64,000 nt of DNA from Ulota crispa (GCA_963920765.1 OY987247.1:10450471-10514470); one strand, 5' to 3'. Numbered from the stretch's first letter, positions 24,282 to 39,388 are shown. Program-made: numbers and translations. The notes: generated by a model from the letters alone, not told the origin.

Positions 24282-24503
24282 CCTTGAAGAGCCCTAAAGG
24301 TCTTTGCGGCCATATGTACGGTTGTATATACAAACATATTTGAGTTGCTCTAAGGGCTTTCCAAATTTTATTATGCACCCACCATCATATAACTTTTCAA
24401 TATGTATGGTTGTGACACTTAATTTTCAGCTTATTCAAACTTCTAAATATTGGTTGCAACCGTATTTGGTATTGTACCTCCAAAGCCCAAGGGCCTTCAA
24501 GGG
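24282..24503. mobile_element. piggyBac-like MITE with long terminal inverted repeats
   Basis: It is flanked by TTAA at 24278-24281 and 24504-24507. The ends CCTTGAAGAGCCC and GGGCCTTCAAGGG are inverted, and imperfect pairing extends about 40 bp. The right TTAA is shared with the next element. Confidence 0.75.
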
Positions 24504-24507
24504 TTAA

Positions 24508-25272
24508 CCATTTAGGGCCAGGAGTGCCAATTTTGGTCATTTGAAGCCATTTTTTTAAATAACTTTTGAAAAATGATGCAATTGCAATTGACATGGGAAC
24601 AAAGTTGGAGGGCACGGCAATTTCGAATCAAGCAAGCCTATGTACGCTGTTATTGGATTTATATTGAATCCAAAATTTGGATTGAAGTGACTCAAGCTCA
24701 AGAATCATGAGTAAAAACTGTACAAAGACTCCTTCACTTTGCAATGCTTGAAATTCTTGTCCAAATTCAGATTCAATTGAAATAATTTTCATATGCTTGG
24801 TATGAAGGTCACCTACCACATTGCAGTTTTTCAAATTCACATTTGGGCTCTAAACATACACAAATTTGACCTCAGTACACCGTACATGATTTTGGAAATA
24901 ACAACACCCTCAACTTGGCATAGATGTGTTAAAATCTTTCTAGTCATTTGGAATACGCTCGCAAGATTTGACCAAATAATAAATTCAATAGTATGTATTC
25001 CATCTACACAGGTAGATCTCGACAAGATCCAAGCATTTGTTGAAAAAACTTGGAAAAATGATACTACCTAGTGATCTCAAATATGATTTTAACTTTTACC
25101 TTAAGTGGCTAAAAACACTACTAAAAAGTAAAATTTACAAATTTAACATTATGAGGTTTAAGAAAAAATTAGCTGCATAATTTTTTGGGTAGCAATTCCG
25201 CTAATTTAGCCAGTTTAAGGATTGTGGTGTTTACAGCAACCCTAAGCTAGGGGCGCCTTGGGCCCTAAAGGG
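24508..25272. mobile_element. piggyBac-like MITE, abutting the previous one
   Basis: TTAA (24504-24507) then CCATTTAGGGCC at the left; GGGCCCTAAAGGG then TTAA (25273-25276) at the right. It is 765 bp long with no transposase frame. Confidence 0.75.
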
Positions 25273-25276
25273 TTAA

Positions 25277-26519
25277 CAACCAATTATTTAAATAGAGATT
25301 TGGCTAAGATGTGCACTCTGATTTGAGCTTGCAATGAAAAGAACTCAAGCATTGTCCATAACCTAGACAACCATTAAAACTAAGAAATGAGGTTGTAGAA
25401 GTAAAAGATTTAAATATGCCAAATTCATAGATCATGTGACAAATAGTTAATGAATTTTTTAGACAAGTATAAAATAGAGGTATACAATTCAAAGTGAAAG
25501 TTATATGAAGTATAGCAAAAGTATCAATACTATGTGTGGATGCCACAAAGATATGAATATGAATCATCTTGGAATCCAAGAGGGTTAATACCTAAGGCGA
25601 AATGGCATTTCCAACTTGATTTTTTTATGCTCCACATTCTCCAATCGGAACCAAATAGGTCCATGTAAGTGTATTTCTAAACTAAAATGCGCCCGTCTTG
25701 GAATCCAAGAGAGGTACAAGATCTATGAAATTGACATTAACAACATGACTATTACGTTGTCTTGATGGAGATGCCTCCATCGTATAGATATATGTTTAAT
25801 ATCTAGTTTGGTTTGGATTTCAATAAACAAAGAGCTAAAGTAAAAGCAGTGGTTAAAAACCGTCATTTCTCTAACCAACCAAGTTCACGGCTTGGCAACT
25901 GAAGATGAATTTTCAATGTTTTTGTATGTCCATGAGAGTACGTAGCCACCTAATAGTGGTATTTGTTTTATCTTTGTTCTTTTTATTATAAAATACAAAA
26001 GGAAATGAAATAGATATCTAGTGAAAGTAGTTTTGGAGAAATCCTAATATAGTTTGCTTTTAATCTAAAATTTGAAGTGGAATAACCTCAAGATAAAGAT
26101 AAGGGTAAGTTATGGGGGTACAATGGGAATAGGGGCCACCTATGTGAGAGGTATATAGGCTAACTTATGTGCCAAAAACATCTTAGGAAGTTTCTAAAAC
26201 TTTTGGAGTGTAGTGCAGAGTGGGGATAGAGACCTGAATGTAGCAGGAGCCATAACTTATTGTATATGTTGAATTTTGAAGTGAGATTTGTTAAAATATG
26301 TGTATCTTTGTGTGAGGTTTCTAAAAAATTTATGCTTGCTTGATTTAAAGTTAGCTTCCAAAAGTTGTGCTTGTTTGAATGAGAGAAGGTCTGCTGCCTC
26401 CCATGTGAAGGGGTAGAGATTTTGATCAACCATAGAAACTAGACAACTTATTAGTTTGCTACAAAATTTTGAAAAAGTAAAAATCATTATATAAACTTTT
26501 TAGAAAGTTATCAAACTTG
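25277..26519. other. AT-rich intergenic DNA
   Basis: No gene is recognised. The phrase CTTGGAATCCAAGAG occurs twice (about 25570 and 25693), the first followed by GGGTTAA. These may be remains of more TTAA elements. Confidence 0.3.
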
Positions 26520-27065
26520 AAATTTGGAGCTTTGAGGAGAAAGATATGAAGGTGCAAAGGCTTAAAGGTTGCATGTCTTTGATGAAAGGGAGGCCGCAAC
26601 TTTGAAGAGTCATATCTTTTGGTCGTGTTGATATTTTTTTATGAAAATCTTATGGGTAATATCTTGTCAAATTTTGTTTTCAAACTATTATTACTCATAT
26701 CATTTGAAAGATTTTTGAGAGAGTTGTGTTGAGTTGAAGTTGGGAGGAAGGTTGTCTTTTGCAAAAGGGAGGCTGCAACTTTGATGAGCTATAACTTTTG
26801 GCTTGTTTTGAACTTTTCATAAGTGATAGCTTGTTAAGTTAGTTTTTTAGATTGTTATCATTCAAATCATTTGGATGATTTTTGAGAGAATTATAATCTG
26901 TGCAAGTTGAGAGGTTGGGTGTTTTTTTTAATTTAGATATACAAACTTTGAATGGCTATAACTTTTGGACAGAGTCTTAGATTTTTATGCCTTTTTTATG
27001 TGTGCTGCTTGATAGTGTCAAATTTTTGAATTTTTATCACACTTGTATTTTGAAACTATAACGCA
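26520..27065. repeat. three diverged ~170-180-bp tandem repeats
   Basis: The phrase CAACTTTGAAGAGTCATATC with TTTTGG recurs at about 26597, 26776 and 26943, as AACTTTGATGAGCTATAACT and AACTTTGAATGGCTATAACT. The flanking AGATTTTTGAGAGA and TTGGGAGG phrases keep the same order. It looks like an old satellite-type array. Confidence 0.65.
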
Positions 27066-30000
27066 AAAGTTATAGAATTTCAAAGAGACAGTAGTTGGTT
27101 TGCCTAAGAGGAAGAAGAAACCTCGCTTTGTTTTCTGTTAAATTTTGATTGTAGTATAGTTTGAAGTGAGATTTAAAGGTTTTAGTTGAAGTAGATAACC
27201 GCGTCCATTCTAGAGACAACATTGTATCTAGAATTTTCATGTAGAATTGGAAGTTGACTGTATCCATTCTAGAAACAAGGTTGTCTCTAGAATTTTATCT
27301 CTAGAATTTTTATCTAGAAATTTATCTAGAATTTTCATCTAAATTTTAAAGTACACAACCATGCCCATTCTAAAGAAAACATTATCTCTAGAAATTTTAT
27401 AGATAATTTGCAATAGTTGGAAACTATTCTAGAGAACAAGTGTTCTCTAAACTCTTATTTGAAACTTGTAATTGAAAAGCCCAACTATACTAAGTCGCAA
27501 CCAAATACCTTGCATATTCCCAAAGCGTGCTTATCTCTACTCAACAACGTTCTATGATCACTATTTGGAACCAAACATGTCCATTAAACCTTGATATTAA
27601 GCAATTTTGCCCTCTCGGATTCTAGAGGGTTAAAATCTTTAGAATATAGCACAAATTTCATTCAGACTCTTATACCTCTTGATCCCCATATAAAACCAAG
27701 TAAGTGCATATAGCTGAACAATATCATTTGTTCAAAAAATCACGGCACATATGCAATATGTACAAATTCCAGTAGGTGCTTTAATTGCCATTTCCAATTC
27801 CGAGTTGGATCATAAAAGATCTTGCTAACTTTTATTTATTATTAGTTATCTATTATATATATCTTTTATGTTGAATTTAGCAATGATATATAACAAACTC
27901 AATGAAATTTTCTATTATATGTATGTGTGTGCCCTAAAACTATATGAAATTTCTTTCAATTTTAGCATCAATGAATGATCAATCTATTAGATATGGAAAA
28001 AGATCACCTCTTTTCATGAAAGTAATTGTTTGTAATATTTTTTGATTCTTAGTTGTTACTTACTTGTTTCAGTTTTTAAATTATGTATGTAATAATTTCA
28101 TAGCCGGTATATGCTTATAAGTATCTACAGTTTGTGGCATAATTTGCATACTATGTCTTGCAGCTCTTTAAATTATTACTCAAATGCAATAGAGTCTGAT
28201 TTTGCACTTTAATTCTCTCTAGACTTTTCAATGTATTTGCTGCATGTCTTCTTAGTTTTATCACATAGTCAAGTTGGTCATTTTTTGTCAATTATGACAT
28301 GTCAATTAGGACATTTTTTAGTCAATTTAGACATATTTAGTCAATTAGGACATCTCAATTGGAACATCATTTCCTTGTAGTGTATAGAATGCTTTGCAAT
28401 GTTATTATTATATTTTACTGCATACTACAATAGTTTACAACATTATTGCAATAATTTCTAAAACAAAATCCTTTTTGAATAACTTAATTTATGTTTTTTG
28501 AAACTGTAATGCTATAACTCTACCCATCATATTATTTAAGGTTTATTTTTGAATTTAAATCATTCATGTCAACATTTCTTTAAAATTTTTCTTAGTATAG
28601 TTATTCCCAAATAGTTGCCTCTTAAGTGTTTCTTCAAATTTTCTTTTACTCTAGCATTTGAGTCATTTCATCAAAAATCATTTATCTATGTTTATCTAAA
28701 ATAGTTATCATTTTCATTCATCAATTTCAATGGATGAATATAGATCTTAATTTAAATTTTTTACACATACTTATATTTTGCCTTTATCTTCAAAGTTACA
28801 AAACTACAAATTATTGCAGATTAAATGTTTCAATTTTTTAATTTTTTTCAGCATTGCTCAACGTACAATGCTCACTATTCAGGGCTCACACTTTAGCAAC
28901 ACAGAAGCATTTATATGTGCCCTACAATAATTCCAAAATACTATAATAAAGATATGTTTCTTATATTTTACAGAATATGCAAATAAATAAAGTAAACCAA
29001 GCTATATTTTGAATACTGGGGACAATTTTTTATTGCACCAAATTTATTCAAATTTTTAGCAATTACTAATTTCTTTTCCAATGATTCTAGATGGCTACGG
29101 ATAGATTCAAATATTTCATTCAGTTTTAAATGTATTTTATAATTAGTTCCTAGATTATTACTAAGACATTAGACATAACTTCACAAGCATACAAATGGTG
29201 ATGATAAAAGTGACAGCAATGTAGAGATACATTGATTTTTATCCGATGATGAGGATAGCTATGCAAGTGATCAAGATGTAAATGATTGTAAAATTTTCAA
29301 ATTCATTTACCAAGATGATTATTGAAATGAAAAGTCTTTCACTTATAATACCAAAACTATTGACTTTACTAATTTACCCTCTTGCAATGTCTTTTGGCGA
29401 GTTGGTATTGACGTTACTTTCCAACATTCATTTAATTGTTTTGAATCTTTTGGTTGTTTTTTATATTGCGTGAGATTGTAAACAAAATAACTCACTAAGC
29501 CACTCTGTGAGCATTTTTCTTTCTACATATGAAGAAAAAGTAAACACAATTGGGTTTTTAAAATAGAAATAGGAAATAACTTAAAAATTGAATGGATTTA
29601 CATTTGGTATAACTAGTGCCTTCCAAGCAATGAACAAAACTTAATTTTTTAAAAAGATATCTTAAAAGTTTAAAGGATTTTAACAATTTGCAATTTCAAA
29701 TAAAAACAAGACTCAAATTCAAAATACAAGAAGATAAAAACTTAAGGCAAAGATGGAGGATCAAACCTTCATCTCCATATCCTTCATAATCCATGCTTCA
29801 CACCTAAGTTCCATGGAAATTGAAACAAAACCAACCAACTCACTCTTTTTTATTATATTTTATATATACAATTTTTATTTTTTTATTTTTTTAATTTGTT
29901 ATTTTTAGCTTTGCAAGTTTTCCAAAATGGTAATTAATTCCACTATAATTCAAACTTGAATTGAAGTAATATTTCTAGTAATCAAAGCATGTTTGTTTTT

Positions 30001-33000
30001 TTTTTTTGTTTTTTTTTGCTGCCTTTCTTGGCCCTGACTCAAAAGTCTTGGCCCTACATATGAACCCAATTTCAGCTCTTGCTCGAGTTGGCTTCTCAAC
30101 CCCTCCCGCAACTTCAAAACTCTATTCTCTTATTTGCTAATCCTGGTCTCCGTCAGCATCAGTCCTTGTAGTCGTCGCCCTCACGGCCGTCCTTTGCTCC
30201 TTTCACAATTCTGTCGCTATCGCTACTACGGTAGTTGGGGAGGACAAAGATAAAAAGTAATGTATAATTATACTAAATGCCTCCACCCTCCTCAGCAATT
30301 TTTGTGTTGATATTCTTGCCTCGGTTGCTATACTAAGGCTTTTGGCTTGGGGCCGCAAGGTCTCGGGTTTGTGCTCCACTGCCGCGACAATTTTTGCTTT
30401 TTTTTGTTTGTTTTTTGAATGGTCAATGTCCAAAGTAGAATGCTCTTTTCTCTACAAACCATGATTGAATCCAGAAGTTTTTTGCAATAAAGCAAACTAA
30501 CGCAATGATACCAGTATTAGTATTTCATTATAAGACTGTGAATTTTTTCATAATAAAAACTGAACTTGAACGGGAAGATAAAGTAAGTAGTTGTTTATTA
30601 AATTGCTTGCTAATATGGCCACAAAGTCAAATGTTGTTTGTTAATTTAAGTTTTTGTTTAATAGATATTTTAATCTAAGATTGGAGCATAATTAATGATG
30701 ATAACTTAGCACTAGAGGTTTTTTGTACCACTAAATCAAGTTTTTCTACTTAATACTAAATTAGATATGTTCAAAATATTGCCAGAAGTTTCCCTCTATA
30801 CTCAAATTTTTTACTTTATCAACTTAACTCAATTTTCATTAAATCAGAGTTAAAAAATATATACAAAATTTTGCTAGAGGTTTCTCCATTTTCTAACTAA
30901 ACCAACTTCAAAAACAAACTCAAAAGAAGGAATTGATTATCTCTCTTCACACTATGTACTCAAAGTTGAGAAAATTGAAAATTTTGTCAGATTTTTCACT
31001 CTTTTCCTAAAACTCACAATGTCGCAACAATTAAACAAAAATTGGTTCCTAATTTTGACAAAGAAAGAAACACAACTTCTTTAAAATTAATCAAGAAGCA
31101 AAATGAAATGTTTATTAGGACTTTACAAATTCTTGGCCAACGACATAACCAAGTTCTTGGCCTAGAATTTGCTAAGATTAGTTCAAACACAAAAATCTTA
31201 AAAAACTAGCAATTATGGGGTTTGATTGTCTAACTACAAACTCTTAACAACAAAAACAAAGCAAAATTTGACTTTCAAAATACTATATTAGTATTCTTAA
31301 AGTAACCTTCAAATAGTTCAAGGAGCAAACAACACTTCAAAATACAACATTGCCACAATACTTACAAAAGAAATCAACAAGTATAATTTAACAATGAAAG
31401 GAGGTACATAAATAGAAAAAAATGTTATTTTATACCAATCCTCTAAGGACTACCCCACATCTATTCACATTTGGCCCTTGGGAACTCTAACTCCATTCTA
31501 TTCAAATCCTCAAACTTATTAATAAGAGTAAACTAGAGTAAAAGCTAATTTTTGAAGAAAAACTCCAAATGACAAACGAATAGTGTCATTGGTTTTATGA
31601 AAAATATATATACATACTTAGACACCCTGCCTTTCTCTTTTAAGCTTTAAAGCTTTAAAAAAATAAAAATAGTCAAAATAAAGAAAATAAACTCCAAGTG
31701 AAGAAATTTATTATTTTCCATAATTTTGATTTTGCAAATTTGTTAATAATAGTTGTGGAAGTGAGAAAACTTTCTTCTTTTGCCAAATTTAAACACCAAA
31801 TGCTCTTGAAATCTTGGTCAAAGTATCACCTTGTATCAAAGCTGTTGAAGTTGTCTATTGAGGTAGTCCCCGCAATTGAAATGCCTTCAAATATATATGA
31901 GCATTTTATTAACACAAAATAACATATTATAATTTTTTGTAAGATTTTATCAAGATTTTTAGAAATTTCGGAAATATTCTATCGCTAATTTCAGTGGGTG
32001 ATTGTCTGTATATCAAATTTTAACAACTAAAAAAATCCCAATTTTTTTTGTAATACCTCTTGTGGAGTTATTCAACGGTTTTGCAGAATAATAATTAATA
32101 ATCAATTTTTTCAAAATTGCCTCAAAATTAAGGTTGAACTTAATTCTAGCTTGATATTTAAAGTTTTACCTTTTTAATTACTTTTAATTTACAAAAAATA
32201 GAATTTAGATAGTAAAAGATATAGAATATTTCTATATACATCTAAGTATTTCATAAAATCGAACTTACCTAGTTAATTGGGTTATTCAATAATTTTTCCT
32301 ACTAAAATTTGAAATATAAAGTTAAAATTGAATTTTCAATCCAAAATACTAACATTGGACCTCACACAATCCACTTGACATTGAGGAAAAAGGTAAGGGA
32401 AACCCATCTTAAACATTGTGTACCGTCATAAGTTTGCAAATGTATATGTAAGTTGCAATATGCAAAGGAAAGAAGTGCCAAACAAACATGAAATCATATT
32501 GAGAAAAAAAAAAGTTTTATATTTCATGATTCTTTGGTTTTCAATGTTACATTTTGTTGTTAATTTATACTATTGACCAAAGACTTACATCTCATAAACC
32601 CGTAGAATTATGCAAATGACAAAATTTCACCTAATTACGACAAGATGGGATAGTTGTGTTTGATTGTTAAATGCAATAAGATAAATATGTCAAAAAATCT
32701 TGGAACATTGAAAAATAAGGTACTATAGACAAAATGATAATTGAAAAAAATGCATATACTATCATGTTAAATTGTACATGCCTTAAAAATCCTAGAAATG
32801 GGAGATAAAGATATTATATTTGACGGAGTGTATTTCAAAATTTATTTCAAATTTTGAGATATGTTGCGGGTAGAATTCTAATGTAGCACATAAAATTTTC
32901 ATACTCCAAGGACATCTTAAAATAACCCATAATGTGGTTTTACGTCAATGTCCCCCACACAGTTTAAATACACCACCCATGTGAGAAGTGTGGATGTGAT

Positions 33001-36000
33001 TGACTATCAAACGTCATATTGCTGTAAAATCCGGTCTTACAACTGGTGGCACCAAATTTTTTGTTTTTTTATTAACACCATCGTTATAAAAATATTTTTC
33101 ATTTATCTTGATGAATGCAAGACCGAAGACCCTCCACGTTCACTTATGACGCACTTACAATTTATGGCCTAATTATGTGAGATTAATACATGTAATTGAG
33201 ATCTAAAAAAACGTCAAAAATATGTATTGCCTTCTCAAAAAATATGCTTTCCAGCAACTATTTCATTGCCAAATCTTTGTATAGTATATATTGATGTGCC
33301 ATTTCCATTAAAGCGCCCAAAAATGTATTGTTGATAGTATAATACATCATATATAAATGTAAGTTTTTATCTTATATTGCTATTTCATTGCATTTCTTAG
33401 CTTTTCATCTCATAATGAATAGAAGTCCTATCATAAATTCTACAAGTTTTCTAGTCTTAAATTTCTTACTTATAAACAATTAAACCTATAAATATTAAAA
33501 TGTTAAAATAATCTCCTTGCATATTATGGCATTTTGTTTTTTCATAAACAAAACCATTGCTATAACTGCATAATAGTCTTTGTTGTTAATGTAACATTTA
33601 AAATATAATTTCAAGAAAAATTTACAATAAATTTAAAAGTGTTTATAATTACATCAAGTTTTTAAAGATGAATATCAATTGGCATTTTTATACATAATTA
33701 AAATTAACTTTTGTATCTCATATAACACAAGGATGTATATGATAATTTAAAATAGTTGAGAGTATTTTTTAATATTTTTTCAAAATATTGCGGGTATAAT
33801 TGATATTCTCATGAAAAGCCAAGGATATTTTTGATATTTCAAATCTTTGAGAGATATCTTTATTTTATTTTTTAAATTGAAGAACATTATAGAAATTTCT
33901 CTATTAAAAAATTACATTATTTAAGCCAAAAAAATATTATATTTCATATATAAAATCTTGTATATTCTTGCTACGTCAAATTGGGTGCATTGGAAGTTAT
34001 CATAACCTGCAATTGTTTAAACAGAATGCTTTATAAACAACTATTTTACTATTTCATTTTGGAAGCTACGTTTATGATGTGTAGCTACTTAAACAGAATG
34101 CTTCATAAACAATTATTTTATTATTTCATTCTCTAGCTAATGTGTTATTTGATGTAGTGTTGTTTAAATTATTCTTTAAATAAAATTGTTTTCAATTATG
34201 TGGTTCATAATTCTCATTTCAATCTTGATAGGCTTCCGCTAGAATGGCGTGTACTCGGTTCCACTAGTTTCAGATATAAAATCTTGTTGAATTAGTCAAG
34301 TTGTGTCTATAAGTGACCAAATTAACAAAAAACTGTAAATTTTTTGTTATTTTAGTCATAGTTTTAGTAGATTTTAAAGCCACTATATTTAAATCATATT
34401 AAATTTTTAAAAACAAAGAAAAAAATACTCTAAATAAAATGAAAATTCTAAGAGATATTTTTTTTACAGATTGTATATTTTTTTAGATTCTAAAATATTT
34501 TGATAAAGTCCAAAAAGATATTGTAAAGATTACAAAAACAACAAAAAAATATTCTATAAGCTTTTTTTTATATAATTTTTTTGGAAGTACTTTAATGAAT
34601 TTCAAAAAGATTCTAAAAAATTTTTAAAAAGTCTCTAAAAAATTTCAAAAGGATTTCAAAAAGGATTCTTAAACATTTCAAAAAGATTCATTTTCAAAAA
34701 AAATTAGGTCAGTGATATCTACAACAACAAAATATAAACAAGGTTTTTCAAGTTTATGTTAAACTAATCAAATAGTGTGTGCAAGTGCCAAAAACAACAA
34801 GAAATTGTTGATTTTTTGTTATTTCGGACAGTGCTTATTACTAGAGTTCCCAAAGAAGTTATCATTATGCTACCATATTGAGCTAAAAATATATCCAAAT
34901 TTGCTTAATATATATTTTTTGACTATAAAGCAAAAAAAACCTATATTTGTGGTTAATAAAGACTTAGGCTTATGGTCAAAGAAGACTCAAGCTTGTGAGC
35001 AAAACATATCTAAGCTTGTGAACAAATAAAACTTAAGTTTGTAAACAAAAAAATCTCCAACTTTTGTCCATTTGTTACATTTAAGGCCATTGAAATATAA
35101 TGACATTGGTTGTAATTCTATTGAAATTTTCAAGTTTCATAGTATATTCCATCTATGTCTTGTGAATCTTGTTTTTTCTTCCTTGGTTGTATATTAATTG
35201 CTCAATTCTTGAATTGCATATATAATGTAATTCACATTAACAAAGTATTTTATTTGTGAAAACCTCATTCAATTTTTTTGATGTATAAAAATTTGTTTTA
35301 TATATGAAGTTTGCAATTATTCCTATTTTGTGGGTAAACTTCAAAATTAATTTTCTAATGCTATTATATCACAATTTTACCTCCCACCAAAGCTCTATTG
35401 TTTAGCATTATTGATCATTCCAAGTCCATATAAAAATAACATGATTTTTTTAAAATAACCTTCAACAATTTCTTATATTTAAGCAATTCATTTTCAAATC
35501 TAGTTACATTATATTTTTTATGGAAAACTCTATCCATTTAACACACTTCATACAAATTTATGGCCATGGCTATTGTAAAACTTGTACATATGACTTGCAG
35601 TCCCTCTTGCATCTTATTCATAACACCACTCCATCATATCATTATATTACCATGTTAACTAACTATTTTTTCAAACTAACCAAGAAAAGTATTTTTTGTA
35701 GCAAATTCTAATAAATAAATTTCTTTAATCAAAATCTTTTGAATATATAATGCATATTTTGAAACAATGCATTTAGTGTATGTAACAGGCTAATGACATT
35801 TGCTCAAAGAACATACCAGCCAATTGTCAAGTTGCCAAAATAATCAATTACAAAGTTTTAAAAAATTTAAAATGAAAGCTATAAAAAATTTAAAAATCCA
35901 AATTTAACAACTTTTAATGTTCATGTTAATATAAATTTTACAAACAAGCAATTAGTGCACCAATGGTGAAAAGGTTTTAATAACCCTAGAATAAGAACCA

Positions 36001-39000
36001 GCACTAAAATTTTGACTTTATTAAATTATTTTTCCATACACACAAGATAACCAGATTGACTTAACTCAATTCCAAATTTTCTACTCAATAATCTTTCAAA
36101 AGAGACAAGTCCTAGTTCAAAATATTTGGTGTAAATTTTGTTGCTCATCACAAATCAAACATCAATAAATTATACTTGAAACAAGAAAATCAATGTTTGT
36201 AATATTTGAGATTGTTGTTTACATTAGACATGTATAGATTAAGCAACTAGTTGGATCCTTGTGACCACAGTTTTTTTTTTCCATGTTTTAAGAAGTGCCA
36301 AAGTGGCGATTTAAAATGTTATAGTGGTGCTCCATATTTCAAATTCATCCACATATTGGATAGAAAATATCACATTAGCACATATTACATGTCTATAATT
36401 TCATTTTCATCCACAATTTAACAATTTCATCCAAGTTTTTTTAAAGTTTGAAGCTTTTTTGGCAATTTCATCCAAGTAATTGTTTTTTTTTTCTATAGGC
36501 TTGGTGCCAGTCAAAAAGAATTGGTGCAATTTTGCCCCAAATTGTCAGAAATAGAAACCCTGCTTGTGACCATCATAGGAATCAAGAATTGCAAAGGGCT
36601 ATTGACAAGTAAGCAGTCAATCAAACTATAGATATATTTGAGAACAAACAATTTCATAAGCACCTTTGAAAGCATAAAATTTATAATGACATTTCAAACA
36701 TGATAATTAATTACCAACTCTACTATAACACTCTCTTATATTTTTGAGTAAAGATTTGAACATGATGTTACATAAAATGTGCACATTCACTATAAACACT
36801 GAAGTGTAAATATGCATACTGTAGGTGGGGAGCAGATTTGGCTGCTCCCTGCCAAATTAATTATTTTTTCAAAAAAAACTCAATTCGGCATCAGATTGTA
36901 TAATTAAACAAGATTAGTCACTTTTAAAAAAAGTTGTTATTATTTGGCATTCAATCAAAAAAATAGTAGAATTAAGCCTGTTCTAAGCATCTTCCACTTT
37001 TTGAAATTAGCCCTTGGTAAGATATTTGCAGTAGATTGAGCCCTCTTGGAAACAACCTTGACCTTACATTGTTAGTTAAGCTTACTGACTTTTATGATAT
37101 TCAACATTTCAATTTTTGATTTGTTTGACATTGGCCATTTTTGAAGAATAATTTATAGAATAATTAGGCAAAATTTTGAAGAATTATTTTATGCCGAATC
37201 TGCTAACAACCTACAGTATAATAAATGATTTCAATTTTAGACAAAATGAAATTAAACGGTCTTTCAAATTCACCAAACAATGAAAGATCTTAAGAAGAGG
37301 TATCCGCTACCGATTATGTTGTAGTAGCTACAAATGAAAAGAATTAGAGTTCAATATGAAAAGATATCAGTTTTTTGTCAAACTTCTTTTCAAAGCTCTA
37401 AAATTTGTTTTTTATTCCAAAAAATCAGGAACAAAATTAGCACATTTTAGAAGTTAAATGGTAGAAGCTTTGCCCTTAGTAGAAAGATTGCTTCATACAA
37501 CAACACACCATAACCTTGAAGATCCACAAACATTGAAGACAATAAAATTTTGTTATTCATGGAATATAGCATCAAACAAACCAACATGAACCTTAAAAGA
37601 ATATAACTCATGCAAAGCAAATGTTTCATAGATGCATTGCTTACTCAATTCATTGATATAGTCTTTAAAAAATGTTGAGACTCAAGCATGTACTGTGCTC
37701 TCAAAAATCATTTTTAGCGATATTTATTCTTATAAATTTAAAGAATATGCTTAAATAAGTAGACAAAGCGGTTGTCTAACATTCTGCAACATAAACTAAA
37801 AAAACAAAAAATGTTTGGTATATTGTGACCAATGTTTTACCTGATATTTGGAAGGTGAAAGGATATTTTTAATGAACTTTATTAGTTAACTCTTATTTTA
37901 TATTTAAAATGGATTACAAAGGGGTGGGGAGGGAGGGAGACAAAAAGACAATTGAAATGAACTCCTTTGAAGATTTTTTAAATTTAAATCTGAAATTTAA
38001 AACTAGAAGAGGTATAGACTGACATGAAAAAACATATGCGTTGAGTCCCCACTTAAAATCTCACCACTATTCATTTACCTTGGTAAATGAGTTTACAAGA
38101 CTCGTTTACAATAAAATTCATCAAAACAAAATATGAGGTAAATTTTAATCATGTCCATGTAGGCATGTACACATTCTAAATAAAACCAAGGATTAAAATA
38201 TAGTTTTACCAACCTCAACTACTTTCTTCAATTTGCAAGAAGGTTCAAATACTAGAAGCTCATAATCTTTCATCTTCAAACAACTTGAGCCTACTTTTTT
38301 TATCACTTAGGAGACAATATCTCTCACTTATTGGTTCCAAAAGCTTTTAAAATATGTGATTTGTTCTAGATGTGGACTGAGTATATATTAGAATAAATCT
38401 GAAATTGTTTGAACATGTCATCAATGAATTTTTTTTGACTTGAATCCTTAGTGTCCCAAGCATTTGAGGTCTTAAAAAATTTATCAAAAATCTTAAAGTT
38501 TTGGATGCATTTTCATTTAAATGTAAAGAACTCTTACCTTGATTGTGTCAAATCTTCTACATAGTTACATGTCTTTTAGAAGTTTGTATATTATTTCATT
38601 CATGATTTGGATGTTTCAAAACCTAGATGATGAACTAAGAGTACTTAATAAAGAAGATGATAAAATATAATTATTACTACTAGTCAAGCTAACATTCCCA
38701 TGATCCATAAACCATAAATATGTAATGAAAGTGTGTCAAAATCCAAGTTGTGACACACCTAGCAGCCTAAGGTTGTAAACCATCTTTCTAATACCAAATC
38801 CCAAACATATAATTTTAGCATTGTAAATTAACCTATAAAAATGATTATGGTCTCATGACTCACCATTGATGCAAAACCATAACAAACAAATAAAATATTT
38901 TTTTCTCAACAAAAGGTTGTTAAAAGAAACATCCATTTAATGGCAATATCATTACTTGATGAACATTTCTACAAAGGCTCCTCCACGCTGGATTTAGATG

Positions 39001-39388
39001 AAACTTTGTAAAGTAGCATGAAATTGAATATTCCCTAAACTCTTCTTGAGCATTCTTCGGTTGAACTGTGTGACAGCAAAAGAATTTTGTACCCATTCAT
39101 GAGCATGAGTTTAATCACTTATAGATTAAACCAATAAGTGTTAAATAAATACACCAAAGAAAGAAAAGAAAAAAAATACGATTTTCTCAAAGAGCTTTAC
39201 CCATAGGCAACTATCAACTACTACAGTAGTGGTCGTCTATTAACTTATCTCATAGAGTTTTACTTGAAACCTAAAAATTGAACTGAATAGTTTCGACATT
39301 TTATCTGAATATTTATTACTTAATAATTGAGTCTTCTTAAACATTGATCCAACTAAACAAATCAAATTATCAAACCTAATTATTCCAC
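27066..39388. other. 12-kb gene-poor, very AT-rich region
   Basis: No gene is supported. Short tandem TCTAGAATTTT repeats lie at about 27230-27340. A CACTA-like end (ACATCATTTCCTTGTAGTG) lies at 28270-28382. A/T-only tracts occur near 29870-29900. A repeated AAAAAGATTCTAAAA-type tract lies at 34580-34700, and a tandem 'AAGACTTAGGCTTATGGTCA'-like motif at 34960-35050. The frame at 29240-29460 is discussed under rejected items. Confidence 0.45.
29998..30440 (-). mobile_element. possible retroposed sequence with A-rich tail (minus strand)
   Basis: A T-run block at about 29998-30018 (A-rich tail on minus) borders 400 bp that is clearly GC-richer than its surroundings (30030-30400). The stretch GGTCTCGGGTTTGTGCTCC (30358-30376) recalls a Pol III B box, but in the orientation opposite to the tail. 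Processed retrocopy and SINE remain open. Confidence 0.3.

Noticed and set aside
29230-29470. Acidic SDDEDSYASD-like frame recalling the N-terminus of piggyBac-type transposases
   Set aside because: Only composition supports it. No catalytic DDD region follows, and the frame is broken by stops.
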